Source: Phytomonas francai
Taxonomy: Eukaryota; Euglenozoa; Kinetoplastea; Trypanosomatida; Trypanosomatidae
Direction: 5' to 3'
Assembly: GCA_001766655.1 (NCBI GenBank)
Contig: MJCC01000003.1
Location: 859,057-923,056, forward strand
DNA length: 64,000 nucleotides
Positions 1-8,709 of this stretch are shown piece after piece; within the stretch, counting starts at the first letter, position 1, and each line of letters begins with the position of its first letter. Below the pieces are notes generated by a model. That model ran no database searches. It worked only from the letters and a program-made list of their open reading frames with translations, and was not told the origin of the DNA. Position numbers and translations under genes: made by a program.

Positions 1-888
1 GGGATTATCCTGGTTATTTACCTGATTTGGGGTACTACCCATGTAAGCTTTGTAGGACTTATCGTAAACGGGCGCGCTGCATTGAACCAACTCGCACGCG
101 GGGGAAACCCCATTATGGGTGCTTTGATCAAACGATCTGGTAGGTTTTGATGTGCTTTCGTTTGTATGGAACCTACTCTTTGTTTTAGATGTCTTATGGC
201 GTCCGATCAGCTCCTGATAGTCTCCAGCGGTGGGTTTGTCCTTCAAAAACTGTGCGATACCCTCCTCATCCCATATAATGCCTTTTCTGCCCACCGTGGC
301 GACCCCCTCGAGTTGAAGTTTGGTGGCGCTTCTCGCGGTGGAATCCAGTCGATTTTCAGCCATTTTAAGGCGTGCCGAACGTGGTCCGGTGGCTTTTTGC
401 CGCCAGGGTTTGTCGTCCGTGCGGCTCGCCTGACGGATCCCGATGGAGGAGGGTTCCCCGCTCTCCAAAGCCTGGACGGTGCTGGCTTTTAGGCTACTAA
501 AGGACTTTTGCTTGAGTCGAGAGCTCGGAGGCCGGGAGGGGATTTGCTCGGCCGTCCGCCTGCCGCTCGAGGCAGGCGGACCCGACTCGCGTGTGTTGAA
601 GATGGAGACGGAAACTACTATTTTACCACTTTCACGGCTCGATTTGACAACGGTGTTCAGGACATTTCGCTGCACGCGGTTGTTCAGGGGCATGTATGCG
701 TTTTTGTTTGTGGAAGAGCAGATTTCTCGGGAAAATGCCTCGGCCTCGGATAGTGCAGTATCGGTGATCTGCAGAATCATCTCACCAAGCACACGCACAC
801 GATCCCTTAAAGTGTTTACCAGCAGTGTATCGGGTTCTAGGGTACCATGTACCCTCTTAGAGGTAAGGGTAGCATTGCATTTCTGCAT
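1..888 (-). CDS. Unrecognised protein, C-terminus beyond the window
   Basis: Reading the minus strand by hand gives an uninterrupted frame of 296 codons from the ATG at 888-886 to the left edge, with a TAA four codons upstream of that ATG in the same frame, so the start is well bounded. The protein is hydrophilic and rich in Ser, Arg, Thr and Lys, with no membrane segment or motif I can name. The first 90 residues look more ordered (a Leu-rich helical stretch) and the rest is basic and low in complexity. It is the last gene of the minus-strand cluster in this window. A strong pyrimidine tract at 1243-1272 lies upstream. Function unknown; the stop codon is outside the window. Confidence 0.7.
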   Translation of the reverse strand, partial: MQKCNATLTSKRVHGTLEPDTLLVNTLRDRVRVLGEMILQITDTALSEAEAFSREICSSTNKNAYMPLNNRVQRNVLNTVVKSSRESGKIVVSVSIFNTRESGPPASSGRRTAEQIPSRPPSSRLKQKSFSSLKASTVQALESGEPSSIGIRQASRTDDKPWRQKATGPRSARLKMAENRLDSTARSATKLQLEGVATVGRKGIIWDEEGIAQFLKDKPTAGDYQELIGRHKTSKTKSRFHTNESTSKPTRSFDQSTHNGVSPACELVQCSAPVYDKSYKAYMGSTPNQVNNQDNP

Positions 889-1490
889 CTTTGGCCTCTG
901 GTTTTATCCTATCCTTTTCCCCTTTTCAAGGGTCTTGTTTTATCAGATCTATCCAAATAAATATACGCAAATTCGCACTTGGCTGTGATGTATGTTGTAT
1001 ATTTAAAAAGGAAATAGGAAAATGATAGACATCACGGAGGTTGTTGTTTTTTCCACTTCATTTTTAAAATACACGGTAGCACCCACCCACACCAATCCAA
1101 CGAGATAATGGCTTGAATTCGAATAAGGACAAAATAAGAAACAATAATTTGTCTACGCTTTCTTGGTGAAAAGATATCAATGGTAGGAACGTACTTCATG
1201 AAAGGAAATAACATAGGCGCGATACCTGTTGATTTTTTTCTTTCAAGAGGGGAGGAGGGAGAGGGAGGGTGGTTTCTGGACAGATTTCATCTTAAAGTCT
1301 GTCGATCCCTCTATATAGTTAATGTACAGAACAAAGAAAGTAAAAAATAAACTGAAACAACTTCAGTAACACCAAAAAAGGAAGCATGACTTGTATGAAA
1401 AAAATGTCAAAGAAGGATATCTACACATTATCACAAACAGCAAAGTGTCAAAGAAATAGAAAAGGGGTATTGTCAAAAAAATCAACATCC
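889..1490. other. Intergenic spacer
   Basis: This is an AT-rich spacer between two minus-strand genes. Apart from the pyrimidine tract noted separately it holds only short open frames with no recognisable content. Confidence 0.6.
1226..1272 (-). promoter_or_regulatory. Predicted trans-splice polypyrimidine tract and acceptor
   Basis: On the minus strand, 1272-1243 is almost pure C/T (C-rich), followed by AG dinucleotides at 1241-1240 and at CAG 1228-1226. This matches the pyrimidine tract plus AG used for spliced-leader addition in kinetoplastids. It would give the gene starting at 888 a leader of about 340 bases. Inferred from sequence only. Confidence 0.35.
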
Positions 1491-3023
1491 CTAATAGCCA
1501 TTTTCATAGATTCTCCGAATACTTTCAACAGCCATTTTATTTTTCTCATGTACGAGCAGCATGTTCATCAGGTGATGCTCACGCTCAGAAACCTCTGAAG
1601 GCGATACTGAAGCCTCATGGGTAGTTGCCTCGGATTCGGCCCTCTCACGAGTCTCAGCCTCTATCCGCGCCTGAAGTTGTTGTTGACGTTTTTGCTCCTC
1701 AACCTCTCGAGCGTAGGCCAGCGCCTTCCGACGGCGCTCACGGGCCAAAAGGATCTGTTGTGAAGGCGGAGGCGGCGGTGGTGGGGCCGTTCCTTTTGCG
1801 TGATGCTTCCCATCTCCCCCGGCCTCCCGCATCGCTTGCCGTTCAACTTGGAGGCCGTAGGCCCGTTCGCGCTCTTTTCTCGTCCGGGCCTCTCGCTGAG
1901 CGTCGGTATCAGAGGGGCCCAGCCCGCGCCCACCCTTCCCCATCTCTGCCCACTGCGCGAGAAGGCGGCGGTAGGAGTCAAGCGTGTGAGGAGTATAGCT
2001 CCAGCCCCGCCGGATATCCCCCGACGACGACAGCAGCGACGGCGAAGAAGAAAAAGGCGGCTTTCCCTCGAGTTTGCGGGCTTCGCGAGGGATTTGTGGG
2101 GCCCCGGATGATGCTGAGGCCGCGCGCCCGTCCCTGGGAAGAGGAGGAAGTACCCCGGCCCGCTCCCCTCCCCTCCACGCCTTTACCTGATGCTCCTCCC
2201 TCACCTTTTCCTTTTCTTTCTCCTTTTCCTTCGGGTTTTTTCTCTCCTTCTCGACTCCCTCGCCGTCAGCAGTAAGGCTGGGAAAGCGAAAGGGGGGGGG
2301 CGGGGCCGCGACGATGGTAGCAGACAGTCTGGACGACGCCGCCCTCCCGTCCGGACCGCCTGAGGAGAGCCCTTCTGAGGACCACAGGGAGCTCGGCCGG
2401 GCCGGCTTCACATGGCCCCCGGTCCCAGCTCCCTTTTCCGCGCCCTTGCCTCCTTTTTCCGAAGCGTCGACTTTCTTTTCCGCGCCCTTGGCTCCCTTTT
2501 CCGCAGCCTCGACTTTCTTTTCCGCGCCCTTGGCTCCCTTTTCCGCAGCCTCGACTTTCTTTTTCACGGCCTTGGCTATCTTTTCCGTGGCCTTCGGCCT
2601 GTCCGGCCCCCGTTGGGGGCTTGGCGTTCTTCCCATGGGCGTGGAGGCCTTTCGCGGCTCCCTCGCGTTCCCGCCAGGCCCGCCCCGCGGCCCCGTTTCC
2701 GTCGGGTTCACCTCCAAAAGGCCTTTCAGCTTTTTCGAGAACCGCCGGAGGGCGGCGTCCGAGGCCGCGTGGGGGGTCTCCGCCCTCGCCGGTTTTTCGT
2801 CCACGAGGACGCGCTCGGGCGGGCTCCGCGTGTGCGGCGATAGCGGGACCTCGATCGGGTCTTGGAGTTTGGTGACCTTCCCATGCCTCCCGACGAGGGC
2901 CATGCGGTTCTGGAAGTGGAGTTGAAAGGCGGAGAGGGGGGCATCGGGCGCGGTGGTGGGTTTGGCGTTGGTTCGATCCCCTGTGGGCGGCCGCCACACA
3001 TCTCGGTCAAATTTCCGATTCAT
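1491..3023 (-). CDS. Unrecognised Lys/Glu/Ala-rich repeat protein
   Basis: The 510-residue protein starts at ATG 3023. Most of it is low in complexity. Residues of about 150-200 hold a 14-residue tandem repeat (GAEKKVEAAEKGAK type), encoded by a 42-bp DNA repeat. A Lys/Glu-rich stretch and poly-Pro follow, and the last 100 residues are strongly charged and probably coiled coil. I see no catalytic motif, signal peptide or membrane segment. The repeat composition resembles microtubule- or cytoskeleton-associated low-complexity proteins, but that is only an analogy. Other frames over this region are also open because the DNA is GC-rich; this frame was chosen because it has an ATG, a clean upstream splice-like signal at 3061-3078, and fits the cluster direction. 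Confidence 0.7.
   Translation of the reverse strand: MNRKFDRDVWRPPTGDRTNAKPTTAPDAPLSAFQLHFQNRMALVGRHGKVTKLQDPIEVPLSPHTRSPPERVLVDEKPARAETPHAASDAALRRFSKKLKGLLEVNPTETGPRGGPGGNAREPRKASTPMGRTPSPQRGPDRPKATEKIAKAVKKKVEAAEKGAKGAEKKVEAAEKGAKGAEKKVDASEKGGKGAEKGAGTGGHVKPARPSSLWSSEGLSSGGPDGRAASSRLSATIVAAPPPPFRFPSLTADGEGVEKERKNPKEKEKEKEKVREEHQVKAWRGGERAGVLPPLPRDGRAASASSGAPQIPREARKLEGKPPFSSSPSLLSSSGDIRRGWSYTPHTLDSYRRLLAQWAEMGKGGRGLGPSDTDAQREARTRKERERAYGLQVERQAMREAGGDGKHHAKGTAPPPPPPPSQQILLARERRRKALAYAREVEEQKRQQQLQARIEAETRERAESEATTHEASVSPSEVSEREHHLMNMLLVHEKNKMAVESIRRIYENGY
2438..2563 (-). repeat. 42-bp tandem repeat, three copies
   Basis: Three adjacent 42-bp units lie at 2438-2479 (diverged), 2480-2521 and 2522-2563 (nearly identical to each other). 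They are in frame and encode 14 residues each in the gene at 1491-3023. Confidence 0.85.
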
Positions 3024-3668
3024 CTTTAATTATTCGTTTACTATTTTTTTTTTGTAGTTTCTAAAAGAAGGGGAAAGGTCAGATGAATGGAAACTGTGCG
3101 GAAAAGGGCACTATAATTTCTTTGTCTGGCCTTTTATCCGCAAATCACAAATACGGCGCCTAATTTCACAATGTTGGCGAGCGAATTCATGCACCTATTG
3201 TTTTGCAATGTGCGTGTGAGAGGAATACGAAGATGTGGTAGGTATGCAAAAAGGCAACAAAAGACACTTATCTCACTCTTTCTAGCAAGCTAATTAAGAA
3301 ACAATTGAAAGCAAAAAAATCTAATGTTCTTTTTATTACAAGAGTTTGCAAAAAAAAAAAAAATGAGAAAAAAGCTTCGATGTCCTTTAGGTAAATATGA
3401 AGACATTAAAGGAGATTACCTGCGCTTTCATTTCCTGCTCCTTCGTTCTACAAATGAAACTACTATACAACCCATCATACCTGCCTCATAAGCATCAACT
3501 CAGAATGATTTAATCTTATCCTTCTTTGATAGAACGACCAAAACGGTATACCAGCTGTCTTTTATCCCAAGCAATACACCTTGTCGCCATTTCTGAACCA
3601 CACTTTCACACTTTGGTATCACGGATGCTTCCTATATTGTTTACTAAGATGATATCACCCATTCGTAA
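3024..3668. other. Intergenic spacer
   Basis: AT-rich spacer with A/T homopolymer runs (for example 3349-3361). No gene seen. Confidence 0.6.
3061..3078 (-). promoter_or_regulatory. Predicted trans-splice acceptor
   Basis: The minus strand reads an uninterrupted pyrimidine tract from 3078 to 3064 ending in TAG, with the AG at 3062-3061, 38 bases before the ATG at 3023. This is the layout expected of a spliced-leader acceptor. Confidence 0.4.
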
Positions 3669-4031
3669 TTAAGATTCACCAGCCTCCCGCTTCGGCTCAT
3701 GAGCCAAGCATGTCTTCATGGCTGTCTCGAGACGCGCCACACTGCGGGTCTGCTCAACGTTCTGAATCTCCAGTCGGCGAATGTGCCCATCACGCGAGCG
3801 AATGTCGACCCCCCAGTTCTTCTCCACATTTTTGAGCAAGTTACGGCACTCGCGAAGGGTATCCTCCATCATTTTATGACAATTATCCTGCGTTTGAAGC
3901 AACGTACTGCGAATCGAGATATTGTACCACCAGTATATGAAGCCACACGTCGCGCCGGTACCCACCACGGGCCCCAACGTGGGGTTCTGCCGGATGGGTT
4001 GTAAAAAAAACTTCGTAAAAAGTGAGCTCAT
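3669..4031 (-). CDS. Small probable membrane protein, unrecognised
   Basis: The 120-residue protein starts at ATG 4031. The first 20 residues are basic and hydrophobic (FTKFFLQPIRQ), which would suit a mitochondrial targeting sequence. One hydrophobic segment lies at about residues 22-40 (GPVVGTGATCGFIYWWY). The remaining 80 residues are charged and helical, possibly a coiled coil. This one-pass layout with a soluble helical tail is common in small mitochondrial inner-membrane subunits, but no family was recognised. Its coding composition is like that of its neighbours. Confidence 0.65.
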   Translation of the reverse strand: MSSLFTKFFLQPIRQNPTLGPVVGTGATCGFIYWWYNISIRSTLLQTQDNCHKMMEDTLRECRNLLKNVEKNWGVDIRSRDGHIRRLEIQNVEQTRSVARLETAMKTCLAHEPKREAGES

Positions 4032-4416
4032 GGCAATGACTGAAGAAAGTAATGCCCAATAGGATAGAATGCCCCTTCTTTGGCTTTGCTGTGGAAAGAA
4101 AAGAAAATAGAAATAAAAGAGCGGGGAAGAGGAGACTAAATTCTATATTTTACCGCACGCATTACTCCCATGAAGCTCAGATCAAAAATGCAAAACAGAA
4201 AATCACAAACATAGCAACCGACATCCCACCAAGATTAGCAAAAGGCCTGCGTCCTGTCAAGCAGCAAAGACAAGGGCACAGTGATACCACCTCTGCTCTC
4301 GGATTGGCCTTCAAAAGCGATGCGCCCTCTCCCCTGAAATGGGGTGCGTACCCCTCTCTTCACCTCTATCCTGGGAAAGGAGGAAAATCTAAAACCCGAA
4401 ACAACAACCCTAACCA
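4032..4416. other. Intergenic spacer
   Basis: Spacer between two minus-strand genes. It is open in one plus frame, but that reading has no protein-like features. Confidence 0.5.
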
Positions 4417-5205
4417 TTAGAAAAGCTTTATCTTTTTCGCTTTGCGCTGCTTTAGAGGACCTTTGCGCGTTCCTGCGCCGTCCCTAGCGGCGCCCGATGA
4501 GGCCGTGACTTCCCCTTCCTCCATCCCATCCGATTCGTCCTCCGGTCTGTCGAGCAGCTCCGGCGGGCCCTCCTCATAGCGCCGGAAGAGGTATTCAATC
4601 GTGTATTTCCACTGCTCCTCCTCGTAGCTTTGCTTCTCCAGCAGCTTTTTGTACTCATGCGGCGTCTTGGGGATCTCCTCGTGGATATGATGGCAGATTA
4701 CAGGTAACCCGAGGAGCTCATAGGCCTCCGGCGTCGCGTAGATGGCATAGCGCTGCGGAATTAGCTCCTCCCGCGCGAAGGCGGAGCCGACGTAGACGGT
4801 CTCCAACCGCCGCCCAAACCACGTCTGCTTTTCCTCATCCCATAGATTGACGAGGAAGATGACGGGAATGCGCAGGCTGGGGATCTGCCGCGGCTCCCCG
4901 ATCTCCAGAAGGGGGTGGTGCTTGATGTGGTCCGGATAGGGCACTCGCGTATAGCGGATGTCGTACTCGCCCTCGCGATGGGGGCTCATGGGGTATCGCG
5001 TTTCGTTCTCCCGCATGCGGAGCTCGTAGGTGGAGAGGGCCATGCGCTGCCAGTACGGCATCCGCGCGAGCCGGTCGCTATACCCGATGGAGACACCGAA
5101 GCTCCCGCCAACCTCCCCACCCGGCGGCGGCGGCATCGTGACCTTCACATCATGCCGCGGCGGCGGCACCCACGGCGCGACGCGTAGAGCGAGATTTCGT
5201 TTCAT
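4417..5205 (-). CDS. Unrecognised basic/acidic protein, possibly mitochondrial
   Basis: I chose the ATG at 5205 (262 residues). The same frame stays open further upstream only because it runs through a TATATC microsatellite, which would encode poly-Tyr/Leu/Asp-Ile and is probably untranslated. The N-terminus is basic and without acidic residues for about 20 positions (MKRNLALRVAPWVPPPR), fitting mitochondrial import. The middle is rich in Tyr, Arg and Pro, and the C-terminus is acidic then ends in a Lys-rich tail. There are no membrane segments. The composition resembles lineage-specific mitochondrial ribosomal proteins, but I recognise no homologue. Confidence 0.7.
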   Translation of the reverse strand: MKRNLALRVAPWVPPPRHDVKVTMPPPPGGEVGGSFGVSIGYSDRLARMPYWQRMALSTYELRMRENETRYPMSPHREGEYDIRYTRVPYPDHIKHHPLLEIGEPRQIPSLRIPVIFLVNLWDEEKQTWFGRRLETVYVGSAFAREELIPQRYAIYATPEAYELLGLPVICHHIHEEIPKTPHEYKKLLEKQSYEEEQWKYTIEYLFRRYEEGPPELLDRPEDESDGMEEGEVTASSGAARDGAGTRKGPLKQRKAKKIKLF

Positions 5206-5254
5206 TCTCGAACAAAATCTTACCAAAACAGCAACAAGAACGGTATCTATATCT

Positions 5255-5302
<48 letters not shown>

Positions 5303-6137
5303 AGATAGATATGTATGTATGTATATATGCCAGCGTCCCTTTCACCGTGCACACGACACTTACCAAGGCGTTCGCTAAATATATTCCCTTGCTAGTCTTG
5401 TCAAGGAATCCTGCGCTCGCCCCGCACAGTTCGCAAAGCGAAGTTGTACGCTGATGGAACCTCGAGACGTTTGCTGGTAGAGTGAAAAAAGGGTCAGTAT
5501 TTGCGCCACTATTTTGACTGTTTAGCACTAAAGGTGACATTTTTTTTTTTTACAAAAAAGGCAGCCAACAATTGAAAAGTCAAGTGTGAAAATTACATTA
5601 TTAGGCATATCCCAAACCTTGCACATTTGATATATAGTAAGTGCTATTTTTAGCTCATCTTAGCACGACCCAATTTCGAAAACACCACCAGTTAAATACG
5701 AATGCGCAAACTCGTTCCTCTGTGTAAGAAGGGGTATATTTAATAAAAGAATCGATACTATCGTATATTCATTACCTATTGTGGAAATTAATCCCTGTTT
5801 GGATTTCAGTTTAAGTTTGTAATAAACCGTTTCAGTATAGAAAACAGAAGCGATGTGAACCCCACTAGAAATCTAATCCATGATGTACAAATACATAAAC
5901 AAGAAGTGCAAGAGTATGCTTATAAAACGCATACTGAAAGCAACAATCCAGAATGTGAAATACTTCTTACCAGAGATACCAAACAAAAAACTAAACATAA
6001 TGGGCTTTCCCTTCTTTTTCGCGCTGATTATTCTGTGAACATATTATTGTCGATAGGGATAAAATATTGAATGCAGGTCCTTTTTAAATTAAAAACTTTC
6101 CATCATATTCTTCTGTTAACTATATTTTCTATGAGTA
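5206..6137. other. Intergenic spacer with hexanucleotide palindrome
   Basis: AT-rich spacer. It contains the TATATC/GATATA inverted repeat listed separately and no convincing gene. Confidence 0.6.
5244..5308. repeat. TATATC microsatellite forming a near-perfect inverted repeat
   Basis: About five copies of tatatc are followed, after a short (TA)n centre near 5274-5282, by about four copies of gatata. The two halves are reverse complements over roughly 30 bases each. The centre lies about 70 bases before the ATG at 5205. Confidence 0.9.
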
Positions 6138-7715
6138 TTAAGTGTAAAGTTCGGCTTCCAGTGTCTCTGCCAACTCTGGGCTCTTGAACCTTAAAAAGGA
6201 CATAATGAACAGCGAGTAGAGAGTCTCCAGCCATGCCCAGATTTTTAGATAAGTTAGACGTATAAAAGATGCACTTGCGTGCGAACTACGCAAGGAGTAG
6301 TGCAACAAACGCATGGAGCGGCTGAGCTGTGTGCCAAGTTCATAACTAATTGCCTTGGTTGCCATTAAGCTTCGAAGAACAAGGGCGTACTCCTTCGGAA
6401 GCCTGGTTACAATGCTGTTGATATCATGCATTCGCTCTCGCACATGCACGCGAATTCTCCTCTCGAATTCCTCGTTCTGGTAGATTTTTTCTTTGATGGT
6501 GTGGTAGCGGTATGGCGCCATAAGGAAACAGGACGCAAAGAGGTCATACTCCTCGCAATGGTAGCGCTTTGCGAGCTCAGTGAGCTTAAAGTTGTCGTGC
6601 GTAATGGCGGCCGACCATATATCGCTTAATTCCCTTCGCTGAAGCGGATTCAGCTCGGCGCAGAGACCGTAATCTAACAAAACGACCTGCGGCGAGCCGT
6701 CTGGCAGCCTATGAACTAAAATGTTCCCGGCATGCGGATCGGCGTGAAAAAAACCTGCGGTAAAGATCTGATAGGCGATCGCATCAAAAAAATTTCGAGA
6801 AACCTCGCCAACGTCCATACCCTTCGCGATAATCCCCTTCTTGTCAGATACCTTCACGCTGTGATCGACAAATTCAGACACGAGAACGCGCTTTGTAACG
6901 TAATCAGGAAAAATGTGCGCACAGACTACACGATTGCCAAATCCCCCTTTTTTTAAATCTCTCGAGGCGCGCTCGCTATTTCGGGCCTCAAGCCTGAAAT
7001 CCAGCTCCGCGCTGATGGTTTGAGTGAGCTTATTTAAGATGGTCCCAAAGTTAAACCCGGGGTAGAGCCATCCCGCAATTTTCAGCATCAGATCAATTGT
7101 CAGCATATCCCCGCTGAACCGTTGCGCGATTTCGATGTACTGTACCTTGATCGCCACCTCTACCTTTTCCCTCTTGAGAACGCCGCGATGGACCTGCGCG
7201 AGGGAAGCGGCCGCGATGGGCTTCGGATCGACTCGATCAAAAACTTCCCCGAGCGGTTTCCCCAGGTCCTTCTCCATCACCGTCCGAATCTCTCCGAACG
7301 GACGCGGGGCAACGTGGTCCTGCAGGACGGCCATCCCTGCGCAGAACTGCTCCGGCAGGAGGTGCGAGGCGTTCGCGAAGACCTGCCCGGCCTTGACGTA
7401 GAGCCCGCCATTTTTCTCCGCGAGCCGGACCAGCCGTCGGGCGCACCGCGCGTGGACGCGGTCCCAGTCCTCCTGGCAGCCCTGGCGCTCCGGTCCCCGC
7501 AGGCTCACCGCGTAGTCGCCGTAAATCACGAGCCCGACGGCCCCGCAGCGCGCGACCCGGCCGAGGCCCTCGAGGAAGACGCGCTGCGGGAGCAGCCACG
7601 CCGGGAGGGCCTCCTTCGGCAGCAGCAGCAGGCCCCCGCCCAGGCCCAGCGCGCCCAGCCCGACGTAGCGGGCCGTCCGACGAAGCCGAGGCCACGACCG
7701 CGCAGGGCCCCGCAT
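6138..7715 (-). CDS. ABC1/ADCK (UbiB-family) atypical kinase
   Basis: This 525-residue protein belongs to the ABC1/UbiB/ADCK family of atypical kinase-like ATPases, which act mostly in mitochondria on lipid or coenzyme Q metabolism. Visible family motifs in order are KAGQ in the KxGQ helix, the Ala-rich loop AAASLAQVH in place of a normal P-loop, the ATP lysine in VAIKVQ, the catalytic loop HADPHAGN, and LLDYG as the DFG equivalent. The Arg-rich start (MRGPARSWPRLRR) followed by a Gly/Leu segment fits a mitochondrial targeting signal plus one membrane helix. The frame extends 19 codons upstream from a GTG, but the ATG at 7715 gives the expected N-terminus. The subtype is closest to ADCK1/ADCK5, at moderate confidence. 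The first 330 bases are extremely GC-rich. Confidence 0.93.
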   Translation of the reverse strand: MRGPARSWPRLRRTARYVGLGALGLGGGLLLLPKEALPAWLLPQRVFLEGLGRVARCGAVGLVIYGDYAVSLRGPERQGCQEDWDRVHARCARRLVRLAEKNGGLYVKAGQVFANASHLLPEQFCAGMAVLQDHVAPRPFGEIRTVMEKDLGKPLGEVFDRVDPKPIAAASLAQVHRGVLKREKVEVAIKVQYIEIAQRFSGDMLTIDLMLKIAGWLYPGFNFGTILNKLTQTISAELDFRLEARNSERASRDLKKGGFGNRVVCAHIFPDYVTKRVLVSEFVDHSVKVSDKKGIIAKGMDVGEVSRNFFDAIAYQIFTAGFFHADPHAGNILVHRLPDGSPQVVLLDYGLCAELNPLQRRELSDIWSAAITHDNFKLTELAKRYHCEEYDLFASCFLMAPYRYHTIKEKIYQNEEFERRIRVHVRERMHDINSIVTRLPKEYALVLRSLMATKAISYELGTQLSRSMRLLHYSLRSSHASASFIRLTYLKIWAWLETLYSLFIMSFLRFKSPELAETLEAELYT

Positions 7716-7820
7716 GCAAAACCGTAACGCGAGAGAGAGGGGTGGGGGGAAGAAACCGGCACGACACGACACAGCACGAGACGACGTGACAGAGGAGAAA
7801 ATCCGACGCAGAAACGACGA

Positions 7821-7848
7821 AGGGGAAGAAAAACCTGAGAAGAAAGGG
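7821..7848 (-). promoter_or_regulatory. Predicted trans-splice acceptor of the ADCK gene
   Basis: The minus strand carries a pyrimidine tract (7848-7838) ending in CAG at 7837-7835. From there to the ATG at 7715 the roughly 119 bases contain no further AG, so this is the only plausible acceptor. Confidence 0.45.
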
Positions 7849-8661
7849 CTGCGCGCTGTGACAGAGGGGGTGAGGGGTTGACTTTTGCGTGTGAGGGTGT
7901 GTGTGGCTAGGTGGTTAGGTGGAACGCAGGAACATAATTACGATCGGTGAGGAGTTTCCACACCCGCGGACGAGGACGAATAATCAAAAAGAACACCTGT
8001 GTGGATATCCGAATCCCTGGTATGACCCAATCACCTAGAGGACAAAATTCCTTGCGCACACTTGTTACTCCTTCTTCTTTTTTCTCGTGGGCGAAGTAAG
8101 GAGAAAAATTGTGATGACACAAAAATGAAAAGAGAAAATGTATATATAAGCAAAGAATAGTTGTAACAATGCTCCCTGTATTAAAATCTAATTGGGAAAA
8201 TAGTTGGAAAACGGAAAGGGTCGACAAAAATAAGAAGTAGGAAGCATTTTTAGTACCTGAAATTTCACCTCTATTCATTTGATGAAATGTTTCTCTTTTC
8301 CCTTTTTTAGTTCGCTTCCTTGATAACGAGTTGATCGGACGAACAGTAATGAGGCTCGTCTTTGAAGAATGATTTCTTCTCTTGGGAGGTCATCGAAGCT
8401 CTAAACGTGCAACTCATTGACGGATGGCTATGCTTGAAGACAATAATGGCAAAAAACAACACAAGTAACATAAAAGGAATGCGCTATAAGAAGGGAAAAA
8501 TGCACAAACTCCACACAAGCAATGGAAATGATTTCGGGAAGGTGGAAAGAATCCTCTGGGTAATGCGTCTGCGTATTCATCGTCTATATCTTTATTTTTT
8601 TTTCGGGAAAATTTTCGATACCCATGTATACATATGTAGCGACCATTCATACGAAGGTTTG

Positions 8662-8663
<2 letters not shown>

Positions 8664-8696
<33 letters not shown>
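8664..8696. repeat. (TG)n microsatellite
   Basis: About 16 TG dinucleotides in a row, just beyond the 3' end of the UBA2 reading frame. Confidence 0.95.
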
Positions 8697-8699
<3 letters not shown>

Positions 8700-8709
8700 T
8701 CTATTATGT

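Larger units (their letters stand above)
7716..8709. other. Intergenic spacer
   Basis: Spacer between UBA2 (3' side) and the ADCK kinase (5' side). It includes a (TG)16 microsatellite at 8664-8696 just after the UBA2 stop. A minus frame at 7907-8278 is open for 123 codons but looks like translated T-rich spacer. Confidence 0.5.

Noticed and set aside
443..988. Plus-strand open frame of 181 codons, also 166-492
   Set aside because: They lie antisense to the long uninterrupted minus-strand frame 888-1, have no protein-like composition and go against the cluster direction.
2266..2997. Second minus-strand frame of 243 codons inside the repeat-protein gene, and plus frames at 1625-2925
   Set aside because: GC-rich DNA with few stops makes all frames open. 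The chosen frame at 1491-3023 is longest, has a splice-like signal and extends through AT-rich ends.
7907..8278. Minus-strand frame of 123 codons with an ATG
   Set aside because: Phe/Leu/Ser-rich translation of T-rich spacer, with no conserved motif. It would also lie between the UBA2 stop and the ADCK splice signal without its own clear signal.
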